NCBI GenBank assembly: GCA_024638815.1
Contig: JAHEJM010000004.1
Coordinates: 1-64,000 of the forward strand
DNA: 64,000 bases
From: Acidimicrobiales bacterium
GTDB lineage: Bacteria; Actinomycetota; Acidimicrobiia; Acidimicrobiales; SZUA-35
Direction: 5' to 3'
Part shown: one piece after another, positions 29,625 to 39,100 of the stretch
Position numbering within the stretch: position 1 is the first letter of the stretch
How the letters are laid out: every line of letters starts with the position of its first letter
Position numbers and translations under genes: made by a program
The notes under the pieces: model-generated
What the model saw: the letters and a program-made list of their open reading frames with translations, nothing else
Databases searched by the model: none
Told to the model about the DNA's origin: nothing

Positions 29625-29745
29625 CGCGTCAGGTTGGTGACGTCTCGACTCGAGTTCCGTGCGGTGAACACCACGCCACTCTCCTAAGATCAATTGGAGG
29701 AAGGGACGTCTCAGCCGACGCCGGTTGACCGGGAGGAGCAAGGAC

Positions 29746-30549
29746 ATGACGATTCGAGTTGGGGTCTTTGGCGCCGGGGGGCGAATGGGTTCGGCCGTAG
29801 CCCACGCCATTCACGGGGCCGACGGCCTCAGTCTTGTCGCCGCCGTCGATCCGTCGTATGAAGGTATCCATGTCCGCGAAGTGACCGGGGTACCCGACGG
29901 CAACTTCCCGGTGGGGTCCGAACCCACGTCCTTACTCGATCCGGACGGCCGCCCCACGGTTGACGTCACCGTCGACTTCACTCACCTGGATGCTGCTCGT
30001 GGCAACCTCGAGTTCTGTGCCGTCCACGGCATTCACGCCGTGGTCGGTACGTCGGGCTTCACCGAGGACGATCACGCCGAGATAGGTATCGCCTTCACTC
30101 GATCCAACTGTCTCATCGCCCCCAACTTCGCCATCGGCGCCGTCCTCATGATGCGGTTTGCCGAACTGGCCGCCCCCTACTTCGACACGGCCGAGATCGT
30201 CGAACTCCATCACAACGCAAAGGTCGACGCCCCGAGCGGGACGGCGGTATCCACCGCCGAGCGCATGGCCGCAGCCAGCGATCGGTGGGCTCCCGATCCA
30301 ACGGAACGTGAGATCATCGCCGGTGCCCGGGGGGCCGTCGGTCCGGCCGGCATCCCCATCCACTCGGTCCGACTCCGGGGGATCGTCGCCCACCAGGAGG
30401 TCCTGCTGGGAACGACCGGACAGACCCTCACCCTGCGTCACGACTCCTACGATCGCTCGTCGTTCATGCCCGGAGTGATACTGGCGGTGCAAAGGATTGC
30501 CGAGGTGCCCGGTCTGACCGTCGGCCTCGACCGCATTCTCGACCTATAG
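29746..30549 (+). CDS. dapB: 4-hydroxy-tetrahydrodipicolinate reductase
   Basis: VGVFGAGGRMGSAVAHAI; VGTSGF; APNFAIGAVLMM; ELHHNAKVDAPSGTA. Confidence 0.95.
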   Translation: MTIRVGVFGAGGRMGSAVAHAIHGADGLSLVAAVDPSYEGIHVREVTGVPDGNFPVGSEPTSLLDPDGRPTVDVTVDFTHLDAARGNLEFCAVHGIHAVVGTSGFTEDDHAEIGIAFTRSNCLIAPNFAIGAVLMMRFAELAAPYFDTAEIVELHHNAKVDAPSGTAVSTAERMAAASDRWAPDPTEREIIAGARGAVGPAGIPIHSVRLRGIVAHQEVLLGTTGQTLTLRHDSYDRSSFMPGVILAVQRIAEVPGLTVGLDRILDL

Positions 30550-30552
30550 CCG

Positions 30553-31368
30553 TCACGAGGCGCGGTCGTCGGACTCCTTGCCGGGTCGGGGAGTCGGTGG
30601 GTCGTAGTCCGGCCTCGACCCGGGGTCGCCATCCGGCGGTGAGCCGGTCTCGTCGTCAGCCTGTGCCTCGGGTTCGGTGGCACCGTCGTTGGATCCGTCA
30701 CCCTCATCCTCGTCGTCCTGACCCAGTTCGACGAGGGTGTGCATCTCGCTGTTCTCGGCGAAGAACTCGTTGTAGACGGTCCAGGCCACGGCGATGGCCG
30801 ACAGGATCAAAATAGGTATGCGGTAGGCGGCGATGAAATCGACGATCCCTTCCAGCGGCGATTCGAACACCGCGCCCAGCTGGCGGATGAGGACCAGACG
30901 AGCCACCGTTCCGGTCAGGTTCAGGGCCACGAATGCACCCAGGCTGACACCGGTTGCCGCCGACAGAGCGCAGATGACGTTGTTGGGGGCGAGAAAGATC
31001 AGTGGGTAGGCAAGTCGCCGGAACACTTCCTTGCCCTCCCGGATCAGAGGACCGTAGGTCCGGCTGCGCCGTTCGGTCCAGGCGATGGCCCGATCCCCGT
31101 ACCAGTATCCCAGCAGGTAGTAGAGGGGATCGGAGGCGATCAGTCGCAGGAAGCCGACCAGGTAGTAGGTGGAGGCGTCGAGCTGGTTGGTGGCCAGGGT
31201 CAGGTTGCGGTTCCGAGGATTGAGGGCGATCAGCAATGCCGGCTGACGATCGACGATTTCGGCCAGTGCGAGATCACCGAACAGCGCCGCCCCCTGGGAC
31301 AACAGCACCAGGCCGATGACGATGCGTACGATCGCCTTTCGTGGCGGATGACCCCGTCTCAGCTGCAC
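30553..31368 (-). CDS. DedA/VTT-like integral membrane protein
   Basis: Multi-TM with FLRLIASDPLYYLLGYWYGDRAIAWTERRS, YPLIFLAPNNVICALSAATG; acidic C-terminal tail. Confidence 0.6.
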   Translation of the reverse strand: MQLRRGHPPRKAIVRIVIGLVLLSQGAALFGDLALAEIVDRQPALLIALNPRNRNLTLATNQLDASTYYLVGFLRLIASDPLYYLLGYWYGDRAIAWTERRSRTYGPLIREGKEVFRRLAYPLIFLAPNNVICALSAATGVSLGAFVALNLTGTVARLVLIRQLGAVFESPLEGIVDFIAAYRIPILILSAIAVAWTVYNEFFAENSEMHTLVELGQDDEDEGDGSNDGATEPEAQADDETGSPPDGDPGSRPDYDPPTPRPGKESDDRAS

Positions 31369-31531
31369 CCTTCGCAGTCTGGCATCAACCGGGGCAAAAC
31401 CCGCACCACCGGCACGATGGGGACCTCAAAACCGGGGTCGATCCGGCCCGGTTCGCATCGTTTGTGGCGGTGGTCACCGGCTCGGAGTCGACCGATCGTT
31501 TTGCCCTGTCGGTCCACTAGGGTTCAGGTCA

Positions 31532-32302
31532 ATGGCCGCCGACTGGTCTTTTGCCCGCAAACCGTTCTGGATCTTCTCCCATCTGTTCGCCGCCGGCGTT
31601 GTCGTGCTGTTCATCTTCCTTGGATTCTGGCAGTTGTCCCGTCTCGACGAGCGCAGGGCCACCAACTCCCTGATCGCCGACCGTAGCGAGGCACCGGCCC
31701 TCGACCTGACCGGCGCCCCCACCGGCGATGACCTCGACTACCGGTCGGTCCGGGCCGAGGTTCGTTTCGTGGAACCCGATCTGGCCCGGGTGGCCAACCG
31801 GTCCCAGGGGGGAGTGGCAGGGGAATACGTCGTGGCCATGGTCGAGTTGGCCGATGGTACCGCAATGGCGGTCAACCGCGGATTCGTACCGGTCAATGCC
31901 GATGTGGATCTCGATTCGGTGCCGTCCGAATCGACGATCCTCACCGGCTGGCTCCGTGAATCGGTGGAGGCCGACGGATGGTTTGCCGTCGACGACACGG
32001 GTGAGGGGCGGATCCTGCCCCGGTTCAACACCGAGGCGGTGGCCGAGCGTTGGGGCGAGCCGCTTCCTGCCTACTACCTTCAGCCTGGGCCCGATTCCAC
32101 TCGGGCCGCAGCCAGCTTTCCCGATCCCGTCCCACTTCCCTCGTTGGATGACGGTCCCCACCTCGCCTATGCCGTCCAGTGGTTCATCTTCGCCACCCTC
32201 GGTGTTGGGTTCTACGCCGCTCTGCTACGACGGTTCTCTCGACGAACCAGGATCGGCGGCGACCCCACACAGGATCCCCACTCGCCGGCAGTCGTGGGCT
32301 GA
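31532..32302 (+). CDS. SURF1 family protein
   Basis: FWIFSHLFAAGVVVLFIFLGFWQLSRLDERRATN; AVNRGFVPV; VQWFIFATLGVGFYAALL. Confidence 0.85.
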   Translation: MAADWSFARKPFWIFSHLFAAGVVVLFIFLGFWQLSRLDERRATNSLIADRSEAPALDLTGAPTGDDLDYRSVRAEVRFVEPDLARVANRSQGGVAGEYVVAMVELADGTAMAVNRGFVPVNADVDLDSVPSESTILTGWLRESVEADGWFAVDDTGEGRILPRFNTEAVAERWGEPLPAYYLQPGPDSTRAAASFPDPVPLPSLDDGPHLAYAVQWFIFATLGVGFYAALLRRFSRRTRIGGDPTQDPHSPAVVG

Positions 32303-32367
32303 CCCCCTTGGACAAATCGGCGGACATCCCTCCATCTGCCAGTGGATGCTCACTATGATCCACCGTC

Positions 32368-32991
32368 ATGGAGCAATCCCGGAACGTATCCGCCGTTCTG
32401 CTCTGCCTCCGACTGAAAGGCTTCGCCGACACCGACGTCCTGGCCGAGGCCAGCGGACAGTCGATCGGCGTGGTGGAAGAGGTGCTGAGGTCGGCGGAGA
32501 ACGACGGCTGGGCCGATGCCCGTTCGGGCTCCCGTTCGGGCTGGACCTTGACCGCCGTCGGCCGATCCGGCCTCGAGCAGCGCCTGGCCGATGAACTCGC
32601 CGCCTCCGGGAATCGGAACCAGGTGGAGGACGGCTACGAGCGGTTCCTTGAGCTGAATCAACCGTTGTTGGCCGTCTGCACCGGTTGGCAGGTGAAACAG
32701 GCGGAGCCTGTCGTGCTCAACGATCACTCCGATCCCGAGTACGACCGTCAGGTCGTGGACGATCTGCGGCTGCTCCACGGCCGGGCAGAGCCCGTCTGTG
32801 ACCGGCTGACCGCTGCCCTATCCCGGTTCTCCGGCTATCGGCCTCGATTGAGCCATGCGCTGGAACGGGTTGTGGCCGGCGAAACCGAGTGGTTCACCAA
32901 ACCCACGATCGATTCCTACCACACGGTCTGGTTCGAACTTCACGAGGACTTGCTCGTTACCCTGGGACGTGACCGGACTTCCGAGCACTAG
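32368..32991 (+). CDS. Conserved hypothetical protein, possible wHTH N-terminus
   Basis: LLCLRLKGFADTDVLAEASGQSIGVVEEVLRSAENDGWADARSG.SGWTLTAVGRSGLEQRLADEL reads as a winged-helix followed by a helical domain. Confidence 0.55.
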   Translation: MEQSRNVSAVLLCLRLKGFADTDVLAEASGQSIGVVEEVLRSAENDGWADARSGSRSGWTLTAVGRSGLEQRLADELAASGNRNQVEDGYERFLELNQPLLAVCTGWQVKQAEPVVLNDHSDPEYDRQVVDDLRLLHGRAEPVCDRLTAALSRFSGYRPRLSHALERVVAGETEWFTKPTIDSYHTVWFELHEDLLVTLGRDRTSEH

Positions 32992-33035
32992 TGTTCGCCG
33001 ACGGAGCGCCTCACGGCAACTCTCCGAGTTGCTTC

Positions 33036-33106
33036 GAGTTTGGCCTCCGGCCAAACCTCGCCGAAACTTGACCTAATCGTGAACATCCAAGCCAACAAGC
33101 GAAACC
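33036..33106 (+). repeat. Intergenic hairpin repeat, copy A
   Basis: GAGTTTGGCCTCCGGCCAAACCTCGCCGAAACTTGACCTAATCGTGAACATCCAAGCCAACAAGCGAAAC; stem GTTTGGCC/GGCCAAAC. Confidence 0.9.
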
Positions 33107-33156
33107 AGCCTCGAAGACCGGAGAAAGATCCAACGAAGGCCCGGATGCGGCGGGAC

Positions 33157-33260
33157 GGCGCTCCTGCCGCCGGCCGAGGACGGGCTTGAGTTTGGCTGTC
33201 GGCCAAACGTCGCCGAGATCTGACCCATTCGTGAACATCCAATCGAACAAGCGAAACTGA
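33157..33260 (+). repeat. Intergenic hairpin repeat, copy B (extended)
   Basis: CTCCTGCCGCCGGCCGAGGACGGGCTTGAGTTTGGCTGTCGGCCAAACGTCGCCGAGATCTGACCCATTCGTGAACATCCAATCGAACAAGCGAAACTGA. Confidence 0.9.
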
Positions 33261-33275
33261 TGAAGGAAGAGTCCC

Positions 33276-34166
33276 ATGGCCCGCTTCGGTACCGTCCTAA
33301 CCGCAATGGTGACCCCGTTCGACGGCAACGACAAGCTCGATCTTGTCGCCGCCCAGAAGCTGGCCCGATATCTCGTCGACAACGGAAACGACGGTGTGGT
33401 CGTGGCCGGTACCACCGGGGAGTCGGCAACCATCAGCTATGAGGAACAGCGGGACCTGATCGGAGCAGTGCGGGAGGCCCTGCCCGATCATGTGTTGGTG
33501 GCCGGTGCCGGGAGTAACGACACGGCCAACGCCGTCAAGAACACCAGGGCGGCAACCGAGGCCGGGGCCGACGGCATTCTGGCCGTGACTCCGTATTACA
33601 ACCGGCCGTCCCAGGCCGGAATCGAGGCCCACTTCCGGGCTTCGGCGGCCGAGACCGATCGTCCTGTGATTCTGTATGACATCCCGGTTCGCACCGGCCG
33701 CAAGATCGAGATGGCAACCCTTGTTCGGCTGGCCGAGGTCGACAACATCGTCGCCGTCAAGGACGCAGCCGGTGACGTGGCTTCCACCGCCGCCCTGCTG
33801 GCCGAGGTCGGCGATGGTCTCGAGGTCTACTCGGGCGAGGACAAGCTGACCCTGCCGTTGATCTCGGTCGGTGCGGTCGGAGTCATCGGCGTTGCCACTC
33901 ACTGGGTCGGTCGGGAGATGTCCGACATGTTCGCCGCCTATGCCGACGGTCGGGTCGACGAAGCCCGGGCCATCAATGCCCGCCTCATCCCGTCTTATGA
34001 CTACGAGGCCTACGACGACGCCCCCAACCCGGTACCGTCGAAGGTGATGATGAACCTTCTCGCGGTGTCCGTCGGCCGGTGTCGTCCGCCCATGGGTCCC
34101 ATTCCCGATGATCTCGAGGACCGGGCCCGAGCCGTGCTGTCGGGCCTGGGGCGGTCGATCTCCTGA
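33276..34166 (+). CDS. dapA: 4-hydroxy-tetrahydrodipicolinate synthase
   Basis: GTVLTAMVTPFDGNDKLD; GTTGESATISYEEQ; VTPYYNRPSQAGIEAHF; LYDIPVRTG; AVKDAAGD. Confidence 0.96.
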   Translation: MARFGTVLTAMVTPFDGNDKLDLVAAQKLARYLVDNGNDGVVVAGTTGESATISYEEQRDLIGAVREALPDHVLVAGAGSNDTANAVKNTRAATEAGADGILAVTPYYNRPSQAGIEAHFRASAAETDRPVILYDIPVRTGRKIEMATLVRLAEVDNIVAVKDAAGDVASTAALLAEVGDGLEVYSGEDKLTLPLISVGAVGVIGVATHWVGREMSDMFAAYADGRVDEARAINARLIPSYDYEAYDDAPNPVPSKVMMNLLAVSVGRCRPPMGPIPDDLEDRARAVLSGLGRSIS

Positions 34167-35857
34167 TGGCGTCGCCGGTCAAGATCAGCTTTCTCGGCGG
34201 ACTGGGCGAGATCGGCCGCAACTGCGCCGCCGTCGAGGTCGAGAACCGCATCATGCTCATCGATTGCGGTCTGATGTTCCCCGATGCCGACGCCGCCGGG
34301 GTCGATCTGGTTCTGCCCGACTTCACTTTTCTCCGGGAGAACGCCGATCGGGTCGAGGGTGTGGTCGCCACCCACGGCCATGAGGACCATATCGGAGCGC
34401 TCGGATTCCTGTTGGAGGAGATGCCGCTCAAGATCATCGGCTCGCCGTTGACGGTCGGCATGGCCAAGAGTCGTATCAGCGAGCGGGGTGTGGTCGATCG
34501 GGCCACCTTCATCGAGGTCAGCGACAACGACCGAATCAACGTCGGTCCCTTCGATCTCGAGTTCTTTCCCGTGACCCACTCGGTTCCCCACGGTTTCGCC
34601 ACCGCCTTCCACACCCCGCAGGGCGTGGTGCTCCACAGCGGCGATTTCAAGCTCGACATGATGCCGGTGGACAAGCGGTTGACCGATTTGGCCGGTCTCG
34701 GTCACCTGGCCAAGGACGACGGCGTTCGCCTGTTCCTGGCCGATTCCACCAACGCCGAGGAGCCCGGCTTCTCCGAGTCGGAGACCTCGATCGGCCAGTC
34801 CATCCAGGACTTGTTCCGGGCCCGTGAGGGGCGCCGGATCATCATCGCCTGCTTTGCCAGTCACATTCACCGGGTTCAGCAGATTGCCGATGCCGCCATC
34901 GCCACCGGCCGGACCGTGGCCACCTTGGGTCGATCCATGAACTCCAACGTGGCTCTGGCCCGCCGGATGGGCCTGCTCCACATTCCCGATTCCAAGCTCC
35001 GCGACATCGAGGACGTCGACGGCATCCCCGACGAGCAGCTGTGTGTGATCTCCACCGGTTCCCAGGGTGAGCCCCTGTCGGCTCTGGCCCGGATGGCCAC
35101 CGGCGACAATCGCTGGCTCACCATCCGGGAGGGTGACTGCGTGATCCTGTCGTCCCACCCCATTCCCGGCAACGAGTCCAGCGTCTCCCAGGTCATCGAC
35201 GGCCTGATTCGGCGAGGGGCCGAGGTGGTGCATTCCGGTGCGGCCCGGGTCCACGCCACGGGCCACGCCAAGGCAGAGGAACTGCGGGTCATGCACTCCA
35301 TCGTGCAGCCGGAGTGGTTCATCCCGGTCCACGGCGAGTATCGCCATATGGCCGAGCACGCCCGCATCGCCGTGGGCATGGGCCATCGCGCCGACCGGGT
35401 GATGGTTTGTTCCGACGGTGACTCGGTGCTACTGACCGACAAGGGACTGGAGCGGACCGAGGGAGTGCCCTCCGACTACGTCTACATGGCGGGAACGGTT
35501 GGTGCTCTCGACCACAGTGTGCTTTCCGAGCGCCAGATACTGGGTCGGGAAGGGTTCGTGTCGGCCGTTGTGGCCCTGTCCATCGTGGGGGCCCGGGCCG
35601 AGTTGCTCCGGGAACCCGAGGTCTTGAGTCGAGGCTGGGTCCACGGCGACGAGGGCGACATGCTGCGCAAGGAGGCCACCCTGGCCGTACGCCAGGCGGT
35701 GGAGGATGCCATCAAGGACGGCAAGCGAACCCGTCAGGACTTCGAGCGGGTGACCCGGCGAGCCCTCGGTCGCTTCATCAACAAGCGGACTCGACTGCGA
35801 CCCATGGTTGTTCCTGTTGTCCTCGGGGCCCACGAGGGCGAGGACGAGGACGGCTAA
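34166..35857 (+). CDS. rnj: Ribonuclease J
   Basis: THGHEDHIGAL; HSVPHGFATAFHTPQG; LFLADSTNAEEPGFSESE; CFASHIHRVQQI; VHGEYRHMAEHARIA. Confidence 0.95.
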   Translation: MASPVKISFLGGLGEIGRNCAAVEVENRIMLIDCGLMFPDADAAGVDLVLPDFTFLRENADRVEGVVATHGHEDHIGALGFLLEEMPLKIIGSPLTVGMAKSRISERGVVDRATFIEVSDNDRINVGPFDLEFFPVTHSVPHGFATAFHTPQGVVLHSGDFKLDMMPVDKRLTDLAGLGHLAKDDGVRLFLADSTNAEEPGFSESETSIGQSIQDLFRAREGRRIIIACFASHIHRVQQIADAAIATGRTVATLGRSMNSNVALARRMGLLHIPDSKLRDIEDVDGIPDEQLCVISTGSQGEPLSALARMATGDNRWLTIREGDCVILSSHPIPGNESSVSQVIDGLIRRGAEVVHSGAARVHATGHAKAEELRVMHSIVQPEWFIPVHGEYRHMAEHARIAVGMGHRADRVMVCSDGDSVLLTDKGLERTEGVPSDYVYMAGTVGALDHSVLSERQILGREGFVSAVVALSIVGARAELLREPEVLSRGWVHGDEGDMLRKEATLAVRQAVEDAIKDGKRTRQDFERVTRRALGRFINKRTRLRPMVVPVVLGAHEGEDEDG

Positions 35858-35876
35858 CCTCCCCCCACTGCGCTTC

Positions 35877-35914
35877 GGCGGGCCGGCGACCCCCTTCGCC
35901 GGGGTTGGCCCGCC
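35877..35914 (+). terminator. Hairpin downstream of rnj
   Basis: Outer GGCGGGCC (35877-35884)/GGCCCGCC (35907-35914), inner CCCC (35891-35894)/GGGG (35901-35904); no U-tract. Confidence 0.5.
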
Positions 35915-35916
35915 GG

Positions 35917-36020
35917 CACGGTGCTCCTGCCGCCGGCCGAAGACGGCTTGAGTTTGGCCTCCGGCCAAACGTCGCCGAAACGTGACTCAATCGTGAACAT
36001 CCAAGCCACCAAGCGAGACT
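35917..36020 (+). repeat. Intergenic hairpin repeat, copy C (extended)
   Basis: GTGCTCCTGCCGCCGGCCGAAGACGGCTTGAGTTTGGCCTCCGGCCAAACGTCGCCGAAACGTGACTCAATCGTGAACATCCAAGCCACCAAGCGAGACT. Confidence 0.9.
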
Positions 36021-36101
36021 AGGAGGCTGGTGGATCGGGCGTAGAGAAAACCGGGGGGTTCCCTCCATTAACCCACTGGTGCGGCTACTGTTACAACCAC
36101 T

Positions 36102-39100
36102 GTGGCAACATCAACTCGGAACTCATCACGTTCCGGTCGAGGGGCTACGGGCGGACGCAAACCGGCACGCAGGAAGAACGCAAAGCGTCGCGCCCAAGAA
36201 GACCGCAGGGATCTCCAGGGGCTGCTGCTCATAGCCTTTGGTGTCTTGCTGGGTCTCGGCCTCTACACCGGCGCGACCGGCGTGCTCGGCCAATGGCTGG
36301 CTCAGGCCACCGGGGTCCTTTTCGGCCTCGCTCGCTTCCTCGGCCCCCCGCTCCTGCTGGCCGCCGGGTTTCAGATGCTGCGGACCAGTTCCCGCCGCCG
36401 TCGCCGCAAACCGGACTACGGCCAGTGGTTGGCGTGGGGATCTCTGGTGGCCGCCGGATTCTGCCTACTCGACATGCTCGGTGGGCGTCCCTACTGGACG
36501 TCCCCGGTTGAGGACCTGAGCCGGGCCGGTGGTTGGGTCGGTGTCGCCATCGGCGGCACCCTCGAGCGCTATCTGGGTTACTGGGGCGAGGTGGTGGTCA
36601 CCATCACCCTGGTCATGATCGCCGCCGTGTTGCTCACGTCCATCTCGTTGGGCCCGGCGGCCGACACCATGGCCGAGCGGTTCGGCTTGATCATGGCTCG
36701 GCTTCGAGAGCGGTTCTCCGATCGTGATTGGCTCAAAAGGGAGGAGTCCGATCCGGTCGGCGATCTTCGCCGGGACCGGCCCCGTGGCCTGGCCGCCATG
36801 TTCGAGGACGACCCCATCGACGGCGCCGGGCACACACCGAGCAGGTCGGGCGACGAGCACGAGGCCCAAATCTACATCGATCTGCGCCACGATCACCCCG
36901 GCGGAGAATCGCCGGACGACGGTTCGAAGCCTCGACGTGGCTCCGACGACGCTGCGGACGCCGACGACGACATCGTGGTGGTGGGTCGGGACCCCGAGTC
37001 CGGCCCGGTTCAGGCCGATGTGGGCCGACGGTGGCAGGACGCCGGTCCCAGTCCGGTCATCGAAGTGCCGTCGCCGCCGGTGGTCGAGGGCCTCGCCATG
37101 GCCGCCCCCCAACCCCCAGACGGGTATTGGCGGCTTCCCACCCTCGACATTCTGGACCGGACCGAGGCCCAGGACGTGGACCGGGCCTCGGTGGAGAAGA
37201 CCGGTCGGCAGCTCGAGCACGCCCTGGCCGAACACGGTGTCGAGACCAGGCTCATCGGCGTGGTCGTCGGCCCCACCGTCAGCCGATTCGAGTTGGAGCT
37301 CGGCCCCGGGGTCAAGGTGTCCAGGGTGACCTCGCTTCACAAGGACATCGCCTACGCCATGGCCACCCCCGACGTTCGCATCCTGGCCCCCATCCCGGGC
37401 AAGCAGGCCATCGGGGTCGAGGTGCCCAACGTCCGACGTCAGATCATCACCGTCGGCGACCTACTGATTTCCGAAGAGGCGGCCAACGCCACCCATCCGC
37501 TCGAGGTCACCCTCGGTCGGGACATCACCGGCCGAACCATCGTGGCCAACCTGGCCGGCATGCCCCATCTGCTGGTTGCGGGCCAGACCGGCTCCGGCAA
37601 GTCGAGCTGCATCAACTCGATGCTCACCTCCATCCTCATGCGGTCCACGCCGGATCAGATCCGTCTCATCCTGGTCGACCCCAAACGGGTCGAACTCACC
37701 CAGTACGAACGACTGCCCCATCTGTTGACCGAGGTGGTGACCGACCCCAAGAAGGCGGCCAACGCCCTGGCCTGGGCGGTCAGGGAGATGGAACGACGCT
37801 ACGACCTGCTGAGCGAGGTCGGGGTTCGTGATCTGGACGGCTACAACCGTTCGGTCGACGAGGGCCGGTTCGATCCCGTTCCCGGGCCCGACGGGGAACC
37901 GATGGAGTACCAGCGGCTCAGCTACATCCTGGTTGTGCTCGACGAGTTGGCCGACCTGATGATGGTGGCGGCCCGCGATGTCGAGGAATCGATCTGCCGG
38001 ATCGCCCAGAAGGCCCGGGCCGTCGGCATCCACCTGGTGATCGCCACCCAGCGTCCGTCGACCAATGTCATCACCGGCCTGATCAAGGCCAACGTACCGG
38101 CCCGACTGGCCTTCGCCGTCTCCAGCCTGACCGACAGTCGGGTCATTCTCGACCAGCCCGGAGCCGAACGCCTCGTCGGCCGGGGTGATGGCCTGCTCAA
38201 CGACGGCACCACCAGCACTCCGGTCCGGTTCCAGGGGGCCTGGGTCACCGAAGCGGAAGTGGCGGCCATCGTCGACCACTGGACCAACCAGGCTCCCGAG
38301 GTCACCTTTGACAGTCGGGTGGTGGGGGTGGAGGCCGGCGGTGAGGCCGCTGCCTTCATTCCCGGTGGCTCGACCGGCGACGAGGGAGACGACGATCTGC
38401 TGTTGCAGGCCATGGAACTGGTTGTGCGATCCCAGCTCGGCTCGACGTCCATGCTGCAACGCAAGCTCCGGGTCGGCTTCGCCCGAGCCGGCAGGCTCAT
38501 GGACTTGCTGGAGGAGAGGGGGGTGGTCGGTCCATCCGTGGGCTCCAAGGCGCGCGAGGTGCTGATGACCCCTGAGGACCTCGACGCCGGTCGGTGGCCC
38601 GTTGGGGTTGCCCCCCCGGCGGTCGACAGCCAGCCGCCGGCCAAACCGGTGTTCAGCTCGCCGGCCTTGCCCACCCGACAGGATCGGCCCCGGCCCGGCC
38701 GGCTCGATGACAGGGTCGACACCACCGACGATCGACCTGAGGGCGTCGCCGACGGACCATCGCGAGGCCGTTCCGGCGCCATGGCCGACGACACCGTGGT
38801 CGATGACGCAGTGGTCGATGACGCTGTGGTCGATGACGCCGGTTTCGACGATACCGCGGCCGACGATGCCGGGTTCCCCAACGCTGCCGGTTCCGACAAG
38901 CCCGATCGGGATAGGGGCGCCGGGCCCGCCGACATCACCGATGGCGGCGTCTCGACCGACGAGGGCCCATGGCCCGACGACGGTCCCGACCCGGGACGAC
39001 GGGCCGACGGTCCGTCGGCCTCGTATCGTGATCAACCCGTGGTCGACGCGCCCCGGAGGCGGCGATTCACCCTGGCCGACATCCCCAACCCCGAGCCGGT

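Noticed and set aside
33011-33433. Minus-strand ORFs translating the intergenic repeats (FACWLGCSRLGQVSARFGRRPNSK...)
   Set aside because: Similar peptides arise only because the DNA repeat is read through; no start/SD or domain, and they overlap dapA antisense.
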